Source: Colletotrichum lupini (lineage: Eukaryota; Ascomycota; Sordariomycetes; Glomerellales; Glomerellaceae). From it: DNA of 64,000 bases. The position numbers and the translations under genes were made by a program. Below the pieces are notes generated by a model. The model was given only the letters and a program-made list of their open reading frames with translations. It was not told the origin of the DNA and searched no databases. Shown one piece after another: positions 1 through 12,500 of the stretch (positions are counted from its first letter, which is position 1; each line of letters opens with the position of its first letter). The stretch spans positions 2,542,001 through 2,606,000 of the forward strand of contig NC_064676.1 in NCBI RefSeq assembly GCF_023278565.1, in the 5' to 3' direction.

Positions 1-1137
<1,137 letters not shown>

Positions 1138-1657
1138 ACTGCTCACATAGCCTGAGTGAAGTTTGGTTTATTGTCGGGTGATTCGCCCCCTTGGAGTTGG
1201 GTTGCCAAAAGGGAGGATAAGCCCTTGATGCTTTTGATGTCACAGCGGGCCACAAAAAGGCGATGGCAACTTCGGAGCCCTCTGATGTATTACTGGGTAT
1301 TGTGAAAATGAGGGAATGGTCCAGCATGGTAGATTTGGGCCGGTCAAGATAAAGGAGCGTATCTTTTTGAGGTTAAATGCCGTAGTCAGGCAACCTGAAG
1401 CAATGAAGAACATTATTGTCTATTTCATTTGGTGTTCCACATGCTTGCTCGCACACGCCTGATTTCATCGTGATGTCGATAGGCCCTGGGTTGCAGGGCT
1501 CGTGCTTCTCTTCTACTACTTGCGTCTCATGAGTATTCCCACCCACGGAACTGCCAGAGCTTATGCCGAATACCCAGTCATTGTCATGTCATTTCCACCC
1601 ATTCTCTCACTGCCTGTCTCTCTATGTCCCAAAGATCCTTGTGTCCGTGCCTTCCCC
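1138..1657. other. Intergenic, convergent 3' ends of GFA1 and PRE4
   Basis: 520 bp between two convergent stop codons. It must hold both 3' UTRs. Short ORFs here have no recognisable domain and I see no RNA gene or repeat. Confidence 0.6.
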
Positions 1658-2631
1658 TTAGTTCACCTGCGTACCGTAGCCGCGGATCCGTTCCGCAAAC
1701 TTCCAGCTCTGCTTCTCAAGCTTCTCACTCTCCTTCAAGTCGACTCCATCCTTGGTTACTACAGCAATCGAGTAGGAATCCGAACTGCGAGCGTCACGGT
1801 AGAAGAGAACCTTCATACACTCCTTAATCACGTCGACGGCCTGCTCCTTGGAGAGCTTAGCGGCGGTCTCCTCATCGGGGGCGTAGCGACGCATGATGGG
1901 TTGGGCGAGGGCTGAGCCGAAACCCGTCGCCAAGGAGGGAGAGGTGAAGGTGGTGCCGAGCAGGTCGGCGGCGGCGAGGAAGGGCTTGTTGTTGTCGTCG
2001 AGGCCGGCGACGAGGAGGTGGTTCCAGAGGGGGTCGAAGTCGGAGCGGCGCTTGTAGAGGAGCTTGGAGAGGTACTTGTGAAGGTTCGCGGCATTGAGCC
2101 GGGCGGGGGCGTCGTTGGCCAGGTCGTAGGACTCCTCAATGTCGAGGCTTGAGAGATGGCGGTCGAGGTATTGCATGTCGGAGACGTCGCCGCCGAAGCC
2201 CACGACTGTGGAGTTGGCGAAAGTGCGGAGACGCTTGACATCGGTGAAACGGGCGAGGGAGCCGTAGGATGCTATATGATAGAAGAATTGTCAGCTTTCA
2301 TTATTGGAACAGTATGGTGACAGCACAAGACGGCATTGAAAGGCGAGCAAAGACAAAGACGTACCCAGGTTGTCGGCGGCGATGACGACACCTTCGCTGA
2401 ACTTGATGGCAATGACTGATGTACCCGTGACGATGGGGGCCTGTGTCGCTTGGTTGGGACCATTGGTGTTCATGTACGAGCCATCGTAGGCTCCGTAGAC
2501 GTCGTCTCTAGGCTATGAGGAGGGGTTCCGGCTTGTTAGTCTACAATGCGAGGCTGAGATTCCCGGGGAGGAGGGGAGGGGGGAGACTGGGGATTGCGTA
2601 CACGGCCCCAAGCTTGCGGTCTGTGATCCAT
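1658..2631 (-). CDS. PRE4: 20S proteasome subunit beta type-7 (Pre4/PSMB4 family)
   Basis: Structural, non-catalytic beta subunit of the 20S core particle. Three exons on the minus strand: 2631..2602, 2512..2365 and 2271..1658, giving 263 aa. The 30-nt first exon encodes MDHRPQAWGR. Introns are 89 nt (GTACGC...TAG) and 93 nt (GTACGT...TAG), and phases close (0, then 1). Diagnostic segments are QAPIVTGTSVIAIKF at the mature N-terminal region, VIAADNLASYGSLARF across the second junction, VVGFGGDVSDMQ, and the C-terminal SYSIAVVTKDGV. Length fits yeast Pre4. It faces the HMG gene across a 695-bp shared upstream region. The start is chosen because it is the only ATG that splices in frame onto PRDDVYGAYDGSYM. 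Confidence 0.94.
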
Positions 2632-3326
2632 GATGGCTGGATTTTGTGTAGTTTGGAGATCAAGGTGATGAAAATGTGGTCGGAAAGGAGGATAGACTTC
2701 GTCGTTGTTGCAAGTTCGTGGGTGGGTTTGGTGATGGTTCGGTATGTGAAGTTGATTGAAGCTTGTCCGGGGTGAGCTTCGCGTCCCGTGGGTGCCTCTG
2801 CAGGCCGCCTGGCTGGCTGACTGGCTGACAGGCCAGTTGCTCCTGCTGCTGCTCCCGCCGCCGCTAGAGCTACTGCGTCAAGGCTCTGGTGCCTGACAAA
2901 CGGGGCCGCAAGTTTGGGGTGGGCTTACCAAAAATGGTCAGCTTGGAGCTGTTGTGGTGGGTGATTGAAGGTGGCGTACCTGGTACTCTGGTTTGCACCC
3001 TTTTATCATGGTATTTTGGTACTCGGTACATCAGAGCTCCAGGGGTGGATGGTCAAACAAACAAGGAGGTCGACCAAGTTCAGTCGCATTGCTCACAGTC
3101 CCTCGTCATTCCGTCAATACCACGGACGGCAATTGTGGTGTCGAAAACACACCCCCGACTCCCCCGACTCCCACGATTGGCCTGATCCTAGCCTCAATAC
3201 CGCTCGCATTCGACTCGCCCTATCCAGCCCCTTCCGGATTGCCCTATCGCAATCGACCACCACCATTAAACATCTCCCGGCTCGCTCCAAAACACCAAAC
3301 ACCAGCCCACCCACAAGATCACAACA
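2632..3326. promoter_or_regulatory. Divergent promoter region of PRE4 and the mtHMG gene
   Basis: 695 bp between two divergent start codons, so it must contain both promoters. It includes a small tandem CTGGCTGACTGGCTGA tract near 2811..2835. I could not find a convincing proteasome control element (GGTGGCAAA) by eye. Confidence 0.5.
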
Positions 3327-4347
3327 ATGTTGACAGCAATCGGCCGCGCCGCCGCTCAGCGCGTGCTCCTCCGCACCGCCCCGCTGGCAGTACCGCGAAC
3401 TCAGCTTGCCGTCGTGCGCGCAGCGTCTTGCCGCGGCTTCTCGACCTCGCAATGGGCGCGCATGCCTGCCACCAAGGCGGCGACAACCACTAAGACCAAG
3501 ACGAAGACCACGGCCGCCAAGAAGAAGCCTGCCACCAAGGCCAAGAAGCCCGCTGCTAAGAAGCCCAAGGCGAAGAAGAAGGTCGCCGTTAAGAAGGCTG
3601 TGCCCAAGAAGAAGGTCAAGAAGGTGGTGCTCACGCCCGAGCAACAGAAGAGGCTCAGGGTGCGGGAGTTGAAGACGGCAGCGCTGCTGGAGGAGCCCAA
3701 GAAGCTCCCAACGAACACATTCCGGGTGTACGCTGAGCAACAATTTGCTACGGAGCCCACCTCAGACTTGAAGTTGACCGACCGGGTCAAGAGCATTGCC
3801 GAGTCTTACAAGAACCTGTCCTCATACGAAGTCCAGGTAAGGCCTGACCCTCTGTCTTGTTCCTTCTGCTGTGAATCTCCAACAGAAGCCCCTCGATCCA
3901 TATCAAACAAGAGACTGACAAACCTGGAATACATAGCGTCTCGAAGAGACTGCCGAAGCCAACAAGCTGACCAACAACGCGGCCTACAAGTCGTGGGTTG
4001 AGTCGCTCCAGCCTACGGTTGTGGCCGAGGCCAACCGCGCCCGCACGAGGCTCCGCAACCTTACCGGCAAGCAGGTCCCGCGGACCATCCGCGACGACCG
4101 CCTCCCCAAGAGGCCGCACAACGCCTACGCGCTCTTCGTCAAGGCGCGATTTGGCAGCGGCGACTACTCCAACCACACCGGCAAGGCGAGTGAGAACATG
4201 CAAGCCATTGGCAACGAGTGGAAGCAGATGTCACCGCCCGAGAAGCTCGCATATGAGGAGCTCGCCAAGGCTGACTTTGACCGTTGGGAGCGCGAGTCGC
4301 TGGAAGTCTTGGGCCATGTCGTCAAGCGTAGCCCTTCTCCCGAGTAA
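3327..4347 (+). CDS. Mitochondrial HMG-box DNA-packaging protein (Abf2/TFAM type)
   Basis: Likely compacts mtDNA in the nucleoid. Two exons, 3327..3836 and 3937..4347, 306 aa; the 100-nt intron (GTAAGG...CTGAC...TAG) is phase 0. Residues 1-45 form a basic, Ser/Ala/Arg-rich presequence ending near RGFSTSQ, typical of a mitochondrial signal. Residues about 50-110 are an extreme Lys/Ala-rich, histone-H1-like tract (repeats of AKKKP, KKPAAKK). A degenerate first HMG box follows (about 130-200, NTFRVYAEQQF onward) and then a clear second one (about 218-285: RPHNAYALFVKARF, WKQMSPPEKLAYEELA). Order and presequence match filamentous-fungal mtHMG proteins. The first box is divergent, so its DNA binding is inference. 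Confidence 0.87.
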
Positions 4348-4864
4348 GAAAAAATTTACCCAGTTCAGGTCACGAATCTGAGCGGTAGCCCCTTTCTTTC
4401 TCTCCTCGAGGATTCCCCTTGAGGAATAAATTCCACCCCGCGGCGTCAAGTGTCAAAAAAGTAGGATATGCCTGAGCGAGTTCAGCAGAGCGATGAATCG
4501 TGTACGAGGAGGAGCAAGCCGGGAAGAGGAGGGTATGCTTATTGGTTTTCCTTGTTCTGTACAGAGTAGGAATTGCTAGAAGGATCGATCGGTCGATGTT
4601 TCTTAGCTATATTTCAGATACCAAATGTCAAAGAGAGGTTTCGCGACTAGAACGAAATGTTCAATTTGCTCCCTATATACCATTTTGAAGGTGCGCCCAT
4701 TGTTTATTTCTATGCTAATCAGGTTGTTTGCCCCGTATCCAAACTTGTCAAGCAGTACCGCCCTGTCGAACCCATTACCTTATGCAAACGCCTCGCTTAG
4801 CCAAGGAAAACAAGAAGGAAGTAAAACGAAATGAAAACAGCCCGCCGCGTCGTCTCCCATCCTA
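4348..4864. other. Intergenic, convergent 3' ends
   Basis: 517 bp between the mtHMG stop and the stop of the minus-strand gene. AT-richer than the flanks, consistent with 3' UTRs. No feature recognised. Confidence 0.5.
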
Positions 4865-6412
4865 CTACATTCCGTCGTCGGGATCGTCCTCCACGCTCTC
4901 CCCAGAGTCGGAGTTTTCGTGGCCATTGGTGATGACAATAACCTCACCCGCACCGTCCAGCCACCTCGCCGCATCCTTCTTCAGCGCCCTCTCGCTCGCC
5001 AGGTATAAGGCCAGATAGATGTGACCGGCGATGTGGCCCCAGCAGTACACGCGTATACAGGACCAGTCCTCTGCGCGTTTACACCAGACGCCCCATCCCG
5101 CGAACCCTTCGAGGATGTAATCCGTCAAAAAGTGCCAGGCTCGCTCGCGGAGACTCGGTCGCCAGCCGGTCCAGTCCAAGTGCCAGTGGCCTCGCTCAAA
5201 TGGACGCAGTTCCCTCGTCTGTTCAACCGGGGCAAAGCGCTTCGATATCCTGAGTTGGCGGGCCAGCTCCTTCAGCTTGGGCGTTAGGAGATCATCTGGC
5301 GTCAGCTCGCTGGTGCCGACGGGGGGGCCAACGGGGTGGATCTCAAGACGTGCGAGGTAGCTCAAGTGCCTCTCATTAGGAGGCCGTTGAGGTCTGAAAA
5401 GATGGCTGGGCCCAGGGCCTACATCTGAGGAGCTTCTCGTGATGACAGACCTCGATTCCGAGATGGGCGCTGACCGTTTGTGCCGTTTCGATGGAAGTAG
5501 GGGCTCGGAGCCGGCTCGGTTTGGCGATGACGGTATTGCTCTCTTCCGAGACGGTTGGCAAGGCGTGTCCTGTATTATCTGCTCAAAAGGAGAGCTGACT
5601 AAAGGCGGTCGCTTCAGAGCAGGGAACGGCGTGTTGAGGATTATAGCATCTGCGGGAATAGTAGAGGCCGCTGGAACTGGGGTGGCATTGCTCTTAATTG
5701 CCAGGGAGTTGCTCGACGTTACGAGAATAACCTGACCATCGTCCTCATCTTCATTACAGTCTTCCTCTATGACTGGCGTAGCCGTTGCGACTACTTCTGG
5801 AACTTGTTGCTGGCTTGCTTCTGAGGACAGTTGCTGAGATTCCTCATCGAGTTGGCTATCGAACTGCCCTGCCAGATGTTCAAAGAGCCGGCTCGGGGAT
5901 GAGAACTCGGCGAGAGTGATGTCATATGACGGCTGAGAATCACCGACGACACTGGGAGGAGCTACCCAGCTAGCCTGCGTTGGCTGTGAATCAGCCACAG
6001 GTTGAGACGAAGGCGGTAAGTCTCTAGATGCAAGTGGCTGACCGAGACCCGGGGAATTCCTATTATCCAAGACACTCCTAAAAGACAGTTGCTGTGATTC
6101 GAAAGATCCAAAAGTTGCGGGGTATTGAGGTGGCGGTGGTGGTATATGTGGTGGTGATGAGGTTGCCGGTTGCGTTGTTTCGCTATCGAGGTTCGGCACA
6201 TCTGACCAAGCAGGCAATGCTGGTGGCTCGGCCTCTGAGCTGGGGATAGCTTCGACATCTTCCTCTTCTGAAGGTTTGCTGGAAATATTGGTCTGTCTCG
6301 TTGGTGCAAAATCGAGATATGCCTGTGCAAGGGCTCGGTAGCGCACATCATCGATGTTTCTGCACGGCGCTGTGACGTGCACTAGGATCTCAACGTTGTC
6401 ATGTGCCTCCAT
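4865..6412 (-). CDS. Unidentified fungal protein; 5' end unresolved
   Basis: I do not recognise the family. The minimal model starts at ATG 6412 (MEAHDNVEILVHVTAP) and gives 515 aa. Residues 1-40 are compact and conserved-looking; about 45-370 is a low-complexity Ser/Pro/Gln-rich linker with acidic patches. About 370-515 is a folded, Trp-rich C-terminal region (DDLLTPKLKELARQLRISKR, HWHLDWTGWRPSLRERAW, GVWCKRAEDWSCIRVYCWGH), ending in an acidic tail. The frame stays open upstream to 6592, but that stretch crosses donor- and acceptor-like sites and reads as a spurious hydrophobic segment. A spliced 5' end reaching ATG 6821 is possible: introns about 6652..6601 and one on either side close in phase. 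A protein with this layout could be a nuclear scaffold, but no function can be assigned. Confidence 0.7.
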   Translation of the reverse strand: MEAHDNVEILVHVTAPCRNIDDVRYRALAQAYLDFAPTRQTNISSKPSEEEDVEAIPSSEAEPPALPAWSDVPNLDSETTQPATSSPPHIPPPPPQYPATFGSFESQQLSFRSVLDNRNSPGLGQPLASRDLPPSSQPVADSQPTQASWVAPPSVVGDSQPSYDITLAEFSSPSRLFEHLAGQFDSQLDEESQQLSSEASQQQVPEVVATATPVIEEDCNEDEDDGQVILVTSSNSLAIKSNATPVPAASTIPADAIILNTPFPALKRPPLVSSPFEQIIQDTPCQPSRKRAIPSSPNRAGSEPLLPSKRHKRSAPISESRSVITRSSSDVGPGPSHLFRPQRPPNERHLSYLARLEIHPVGPPVGTSELTPDDLLTPKLKELARQLRISKRFAPVEQTRELRPFERGHWHLDWTGWRPSLRERAWHFLTDYILEGFAGWGVWCKRAEDWSCIRVYCWGHIAGHIYLALYLASERALKKDAARWLDGAGEVIVITNGHENSDSGESVEDDPDDGM

Positions 6413-6821
6413 GACAACCTCACTGCGAAACTGGAGAGTACATTCATCTCCAAGAGCAAGCGCCAAGATGCATAATAATGGAAGGTGCTTTCGTAAGGTC
6501 CAAAAAAGATGAAGCAGGTTACGAAGATGATAGGTGACGGTAGCTTTGACCAAAAAAGGTGAGAAGGAGAATAAAGGAATCCCGTCTGTCACTCTTCGCC
6601 TAAGAATATGTCAGACTCAAAGTGAAAGTGAAGTCTTAAGAGACGCGCCTACATAGCAGTCTCGAAAGTCAGTGCTCTTCGAGGTGGGGCACCTTGCTGT
6701 ATTCCCCCCTGCACCTCATGTCATGTTGAATGCGGAAGCAGACACGCATCTCACCGGCCCCACTACAATAGCGTCGTAGAGGTTGGATGTTCTGCGAGGT
6801 ATTCTCTGGCATGTTCTCCAT

Positions 6822-7138
6822 ACGGGTAGCCTAAATGCAATTAGCGCCACTCAGAAAGTTCACAAGTAGTTATACTAACCCTGGACGAGTAGCATTGCCT
6901 AGCTATTGTGTACTAGGTACTCAAGCTGTACTTTGAAATTGGATCGAACAAACTGAAGCTTGGCCTCTCTGGTGCTGTGCCATTACCCCAGAAATCCTCA
7001 GTTCAAGGGACCAGAGACAACAGACCACGCCAATTAATTCTCCTTTCCCAGAGCCTCCTCCAACTCCTCCACCTCAGCCCGTGATAACACCCCAACGACC
7101 ACCCTCTCTCCCACCCAAAAACCAGCAGCGCCGCGAAC
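6822..7138. promoter_or_regulatory. Divergent upstream region of ERG26
   Basis: About 317 bp between the likely 5' end of the minus-strand gene and the ERG26 start. The last 80 bp are C-rich and pyrimidine-biased, as usual just upstream of fungal start codons. No specific operator is claimed. Confidence 0.4.
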
Positions 7139-8390
7139 ATGTCTGCAAAGCCCACCACGCCCCCCAACCTGGGCAAGGTCCTCGTCGTCGGCGGCAACGG
7201 CTTCCTCGGCCACCACGTGGTCAACCAACTCCTGGCCGGCGACCGCTGGGCCGTCGCATCCGTCGACGTTGTAGATCTCCGCTGCGCCAACAACCGCAAC
7301 CCCAAAGCCAACTACCACGAGGCGGACATCACCGACGTAGACAAGATCAAGTCCCTCTTCGAGAACGTTAAACCCGACGTCGTCGTCCACACCGCCTCTC
7401 CCGCGCCCCAGGGCGACAGCGCCATCGCAAAGGATCTCTTCCGCAAGGTCAACGTCGACGGCACCGCTTCCATCATCGCTGCCTGCCAGGCCGCCTCCGT
7501 AAAGGCTCTCGTCTACACGTCTTCCGCGAGTATCATTAGCGACAATGCCACCGACCTCATCAATGCCGACGAGCGTTGGCCCGTCATCCGCGGCGAACTG
7601 CAGACGGAGTATTACTCCGAGACCAAGGTGCGCACGCCAGCCTACGAATTCCCACGCTCCATTGCTCTTATAATGCGATGGCCAATCTCCTGCTCTTCTC
7701 CTTCACGTGTTGTTGCGTTACCAATGACTGACATGTGACCATCCGTAGGCCGCCGCAGAAGAATTGGTCCTCGAGGCAAACCGCCAAGACCCCTACCCCC
7801 TCCTCACATCCGCCATCCGCCCCGCGGGCATCTTCGGCGAGGGCGACACCATGGTGACGCACCAAATGGTCAAGATCTACCGCGAGGGCAAGACGGGCGT
7901 GCAGCTCGGCGACAACGACAACCTCTTCGACTTCACCTACGTCGGCAACGTCGCCCACGCCCACCTCCTCGCCGCCCGCCTCCTCCTCGCGACCGCCGCC
8001 TCCTCCATCACGCCCCTCGACCACGAAAAGGTCGACGGCGAGGCCTTCCTCGTCACAAACGACAGCCCCATCTACTTTTGGGATTTCGCCCGCGCAATCT
8101 GGCGCGCCGCCGGCTCCGACAAGGGCACCGACCACGCCTGGAAGATCTCCCGCGAGTTCGGCATCGCGCTGGGCTTCTGCTCCGAAATCTTCTTCGCCAT
8201 CATCGGCAAGCCGCCCATCTTCAACCGCCAGCGCTGCATCTACAGCTGCATGACGCGCTACTACAACATCAGCAAGGCCAAGCGCCTCCTCGGGTACCGA
8301 CCCATTGTCGGCCTTGACGACGGCATCAAGAGGGGCGTGCAGTGGTTCCTCGACCAGGAGAAGGCTGGCAAGGTGAGCGTCAAGGCATGA
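7139..8390 (+). CDS. ERG26: Sterol-4-alpha-carboxylate 3-dehydrogenase (decarboxylating)
   Basis: Oxidises and decarboxylates 4-carboxysterols during C-4 demethylation in ergosterol synthesis, at the ER with Erg25 and Erg27. Two exons, 7139..7627 and 7749..8390, 376 aa; the 121-nt intron (GTGCGC...TAG) is phase 0. Extended-SDR/3-beta-HSD fold: nucleotide-binding GGNGFLG at residues 18-24, VVHTASPAP at about 83-90, and the catalytic YSETK (Y159, K163) that falls exactly at the exon junction. SAIRPAGIFGEGD, FTYVGNVAHAH and the C-terminal RAKRLLGYRP-type segment (here SKAKRLLGYRPIVGLDDGI) are typical of the family. Length matches Erg26 of other ascomycetes. Start context is good and there is no competing upstream ATG in frame. 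Confidence 0.93.
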
Positions 8391-9513
8391 AGGACGCTGT
8401 TACAAAGGCGATGATGGTTATGATGAAGGACGGTGGTGTTTTAGGGATATGAGACCTTCATGTTGAAAAAAAAAGTTTTCAGAGATTTTTCATCGTATAT
8501 ATACATAAACAACCCCTCAATGCCAGAGGGAACTAATAAACGGCCAATAAGCGGCCACATCATGAGCAAGAGCAACATATATCAGGCCGTATTCTTTGCC
8601 TTTCTATGCGTGTAAGCAGGCGTTGCGAATGGGCTGTGAAACATGATTGTAGGACACGCGAGCAGCAACATGTTTGCACACATATTCAGAGGCAATAGTT
8701 GGAGAAAACCTGCAGGCAATGCTTGGCCTGTCCTATTCGCGTTGGCGGAACTACCTAGGTGGCCCTTTTACTCCATCCATAGCTACACGGAGGAGCGTCT
8801 TTCAAAGGCGAACAATGGACGAGGTTTCCCCATTCCTCCCGACCCCTTTCTCGAGATGCGCGCAAACGTGGCGCACTATTCGGCCTCCTCCCTTCCCCCT
8901 GGCTCCAGATCATCTCACAAATGTAATCCGATATCTCCCTCTTTCAACAAAAGAAGCGAAGCTATACTAGGTCTCTCGCGCAAGCCAAGAAGAAACGAGG
9001 CTAGCTGTCCAGCTCGAGACATACCAATCAAACCAGACCGGTATCACCCATCGACAAGTCAATGGGCATAGGGCCTTTACTCCAAACAAGCCAGGGTCAA
9101 ACCAAGACCACCAGTCCTCTTTCCCCCCCTTTCCAGTAGACGACAGGATCGTAATTTGTGCGAAGGAACACCAGCAGACCGTTAGGATGCCTCATTCCAT
9201 ATCGATCCGATGCTTCACTCTCGGAGAAGCCAAGAAGCAGAGGGTTTGACAAAGTGTTGGAAGAGAACTTTGAAAAGAAATACAAAAATCATTCATGCCG
9301 CCTTGTCGTGAGTTGAGTAGCTGAACAAAAGAAAAGTCTTTTGTCCTTTTGATGAAAAACGGTTGGGAACGCCGCCAACAATGCATGGATATGTGACTCT
9401 CCGAAACCCCAAATCGCAGTCCCAATAGAATGCGTAGCAAGTGATGTGAGCCTCGTAGGAAATCACTCTTCGATATGTGTGTAGTTTTGCTGTTGCGGTT
9501 TGGTTTGGTTGGA
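8391..9513. other. Intergenic, convergent 3' ends of ERG26 and LRG1
   Basis: 1.12 kb between two convergent stop codons. ORFs of up to 142 codons occur, but they overlap each other in several frames, carry no motif and have no splice logic. I see no gene here. Confidence 0.55.
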
Positions 9514-12500
9514 TTATGTGTTTCCACCTACGCCAACACCGCTGTTCTGTCTTCCCCAAACCCCACCCGACTGGCGCCATTCTCTCTTTTGAGCTTCCGA
9601 AGGGCCTTCGGTGTCTGAATGCTCATACTGGCTTCCACCATAGGGTGAAGGGTGGCCATTTTCTTCATGTGGCCGCCATCTTTGGGGTGGTGTACCAGGA
9701 TTGGGTTGGTTGAAAGGAGGAATGGGCATGGGCGGTTCCTGCACAGTGCGAACGCTGCTCTCTTGTTGTTGCCACAGAGCGGGGTCAGTCTCAACCCTTC
9801 GGGGAGGGGGCCGGGATGAGTTATCTGGTCTGTTAAAGACCTCATTAACTTCGCCCAACCCTGGTCTTTGACCCATGCGGTCCTGGTAACGCTTGAGGAT
9901 GTCCTTTGTAGTGAGATCGGCAGTGTTGCCAAACACGAATGGATCGTTGACCATTTCCATAAGCTCGTCGGGAACCTACAACTAATTAGTATTGCGAAAT
10001 GTCTGATGACGGGACAGCAATCTTACCAGGCACATTTCTTCGATAGACGTGATCATATCGTTCACGGCGACAATGGCGAACATGGGGTCGCTGTCCAGTG
10101 CGGGCGCTTTGTTGCTGTTGTAAAGAATGTTCGGTGCAATAACGGTTGCCAGATTCTTGATGTCCATCCTAGATCCGGCTTCCTCATCCACTTGATGGAA
10201 GGATCCGGCCCACTTCAAAAAGCAGAACAGAATCTCCAAGCAGTCTCGGTGAGCCTTGGGCAAGAGACAGCAGATGAGGTGCAGATACGACTTGCGCTTT
10301 GCATCGTCCTGAATCTTGGCGACAGAAATCCAGAGCTTCTGGAGCTTGAAAGTCAAGAGTGGATCGGGCAGCTCACGCAAATAGCGCTTCAACAAAGCGG
10401 CAACCTGTACAACAGGCTGGTCCATGAAGCTAATGCTGTCGCAGCCTTCCCGGTCGATTCTTTCGCAGAGCTCAGACAGCTTTTTGATGTTGCCGTTCTT
10501 TCGGAAAACACCCTCAACGGAAAGATCCATTTTTCTCATGGATGAGATGAGGTCGTCAATAATTGCAGGAATCTTGAGTGTTCCGGGGCCTACACCGTCT
10601 GTTGACTCGGCGCCATCCTTGTCAATGATGACGTCCAAGGGTACTCCGAAAATGCCCTTCTTCTTGACATTCTTCGGCCGGTCGTTCTTGAAGGCCTTGC
10701 CCAAGTTTTTCCAGAACGTGGGCTGCTTTCTCGACTCGATAAAGCTCAATAACTCTTCCAGAGGGAATTCGTTCTCAACGGCAGGCGCCAGAGTCAAGAC
10801 TGCCAGGTGGCGCACGATAAAGTACTCCAATCCCGAGAGCTCCGAAAAGTACTTCCGTCCCAGACGCTGAGGCATCGCATCGCCCATGCGCAACTCAGCC
10901 TCTCTACCTGCCGACTGCGATCTTTGATGTCCCATGGGGTCGGTTGCGGGGGACCGGAAGAGTTCCTGGCGGTTGGGCTTATATTGTTGCTCTTTGACTT
11001 GTTCGGCAGCAACGATTCGCGGGATATCATCCAGCGTCAGAGCGTCTTGGTGGTTGAACATTTTGTCCGTTGTGCCTTCGTCGTTTGGGCCTCTTCGTTC
11101 CTCGAGAATATGGAGGTCCCCATCAGCGCGGCCTAAGTCCTCGCCCGCGGATCCTGGGCGAACGCTACGTCCCTCAGGCCCGTCCATGATGCGCGACGTT
11201 CTGGCCTTGCGAAAGCTTGAAGACAAATGCTTGTCGAGACGAGTACTTCTCAATCGGCGAACATCATTCAGCGTGTTCTCGTAGGAAGACTCGCGATTGT
11301 GCTCCCGTTGATCTCCAGCGTACGACTTCGAGCGGTTGTCTGAGTTTAGGTAGGGTGCTTCTCCGGGAGCCAAAGTTCGGGCACCCTCGCCTGGACCATA
11401 ACCATCCGAGTTCTGGTCATCGTTTTGCCGAGGCAAAGCGCCATTGCTTCGCAGGATGTCCAACAACCGCGCGAGCGCCACCTTCAACAAGAAAACGTAC
11501 TGCTGGAGCTTGGTGACATGCTCAAAAGGCGGCATATCATCACCGTTGGCGCCGATGCAGTTGTTGCAGTAGATCTTCTTGTCAAAGGCATTGTAGCGAG
11601 CATCTTCCAGCTTGCGACCGATGTCTCTTGTGCAACGTGAGCAGCTGACGCAGGCAATGTGCCATCGCCGGTCGGAGTTCTTTGCGCACTCGTCTTCGAC
11701 AGACTTATTGCAGAGTGCACAGTGATCAGAATCCTTCGCCGAAAGGCGCGAGTTGCCCGCAATAGCCTGTAGAGTGTTGTCGTCGGGCTTTACGCTGTCC
11801 AGTTCGCTCAGGTCATCCAGGAACTGATAAATGCCGTCGGAGCTCTTAGACTCCTTCTCAAGGCGTAACGCTCCCTGCAGACAGATTCGAATGAGAAGCT
11901 TGAGATAGTGAGCAAGACCTGTGACTAGGGACAATAACTCCTGAGTGACGCCAAGCTTGCGGGCTCCCGTGTCCTGGGTCTTGGACAGCAGCGAGAAGAA
12001 AGATACTATCTTTTTGCACAGAAGCTTGGCCTCACGACCGTACGACAATCCTATTTCTGGGCTGTTAGCGAAGAACGTGATCTGAGAGTATGGCTATTCA
12101 AAGCTCACCCTTGAGCTTCAGTTGATCCATGGAGTAGTCCAGGCGATCAGCAGACTGGAACAAGATCTCAACGTGCCAGATGAACTTCTTGGCGACCAGC
12201 ACACCGTCGACATAGGCGCCGTTGCTCACGTGGAGGAGCATATCGGAGATGCATGCTGCGGACGACTCCTCGAAAGTTGACAGGACGCTCCAAATACGGT
12301 AGACCTTCTCCTCCATGCGCTCTTCCTCCTCTCTAATGATGTCGCGCATCGCGGGGTCGTCGGTCTCCTGAGGTAATTCGGAGGGGTCACTCGGCTGCGT
12401 AAGTCGCACGTTCCAAAACTTGTGGATCATGTAACACTCGGGATGCCAGTGCTGGTTCTGGCCGTTCCTGTAAATTTCCACAAACTGCTTGAGGATTGCA

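Noticed and set aside
6413..6592. N-terminal membrane anchor (LPLLCILALALG) of the unidentified minus-strand protein
   Set aside because: The stretch lies between splice-like sites, begins with a GTG codon in the open frame, and is more likely intron or leader.
8643..9071. 142-codon ORF between ERG26 and LRG1
   Set aside because: Lies in presumed 3' UTR space, no domain, codons not like neighbours.
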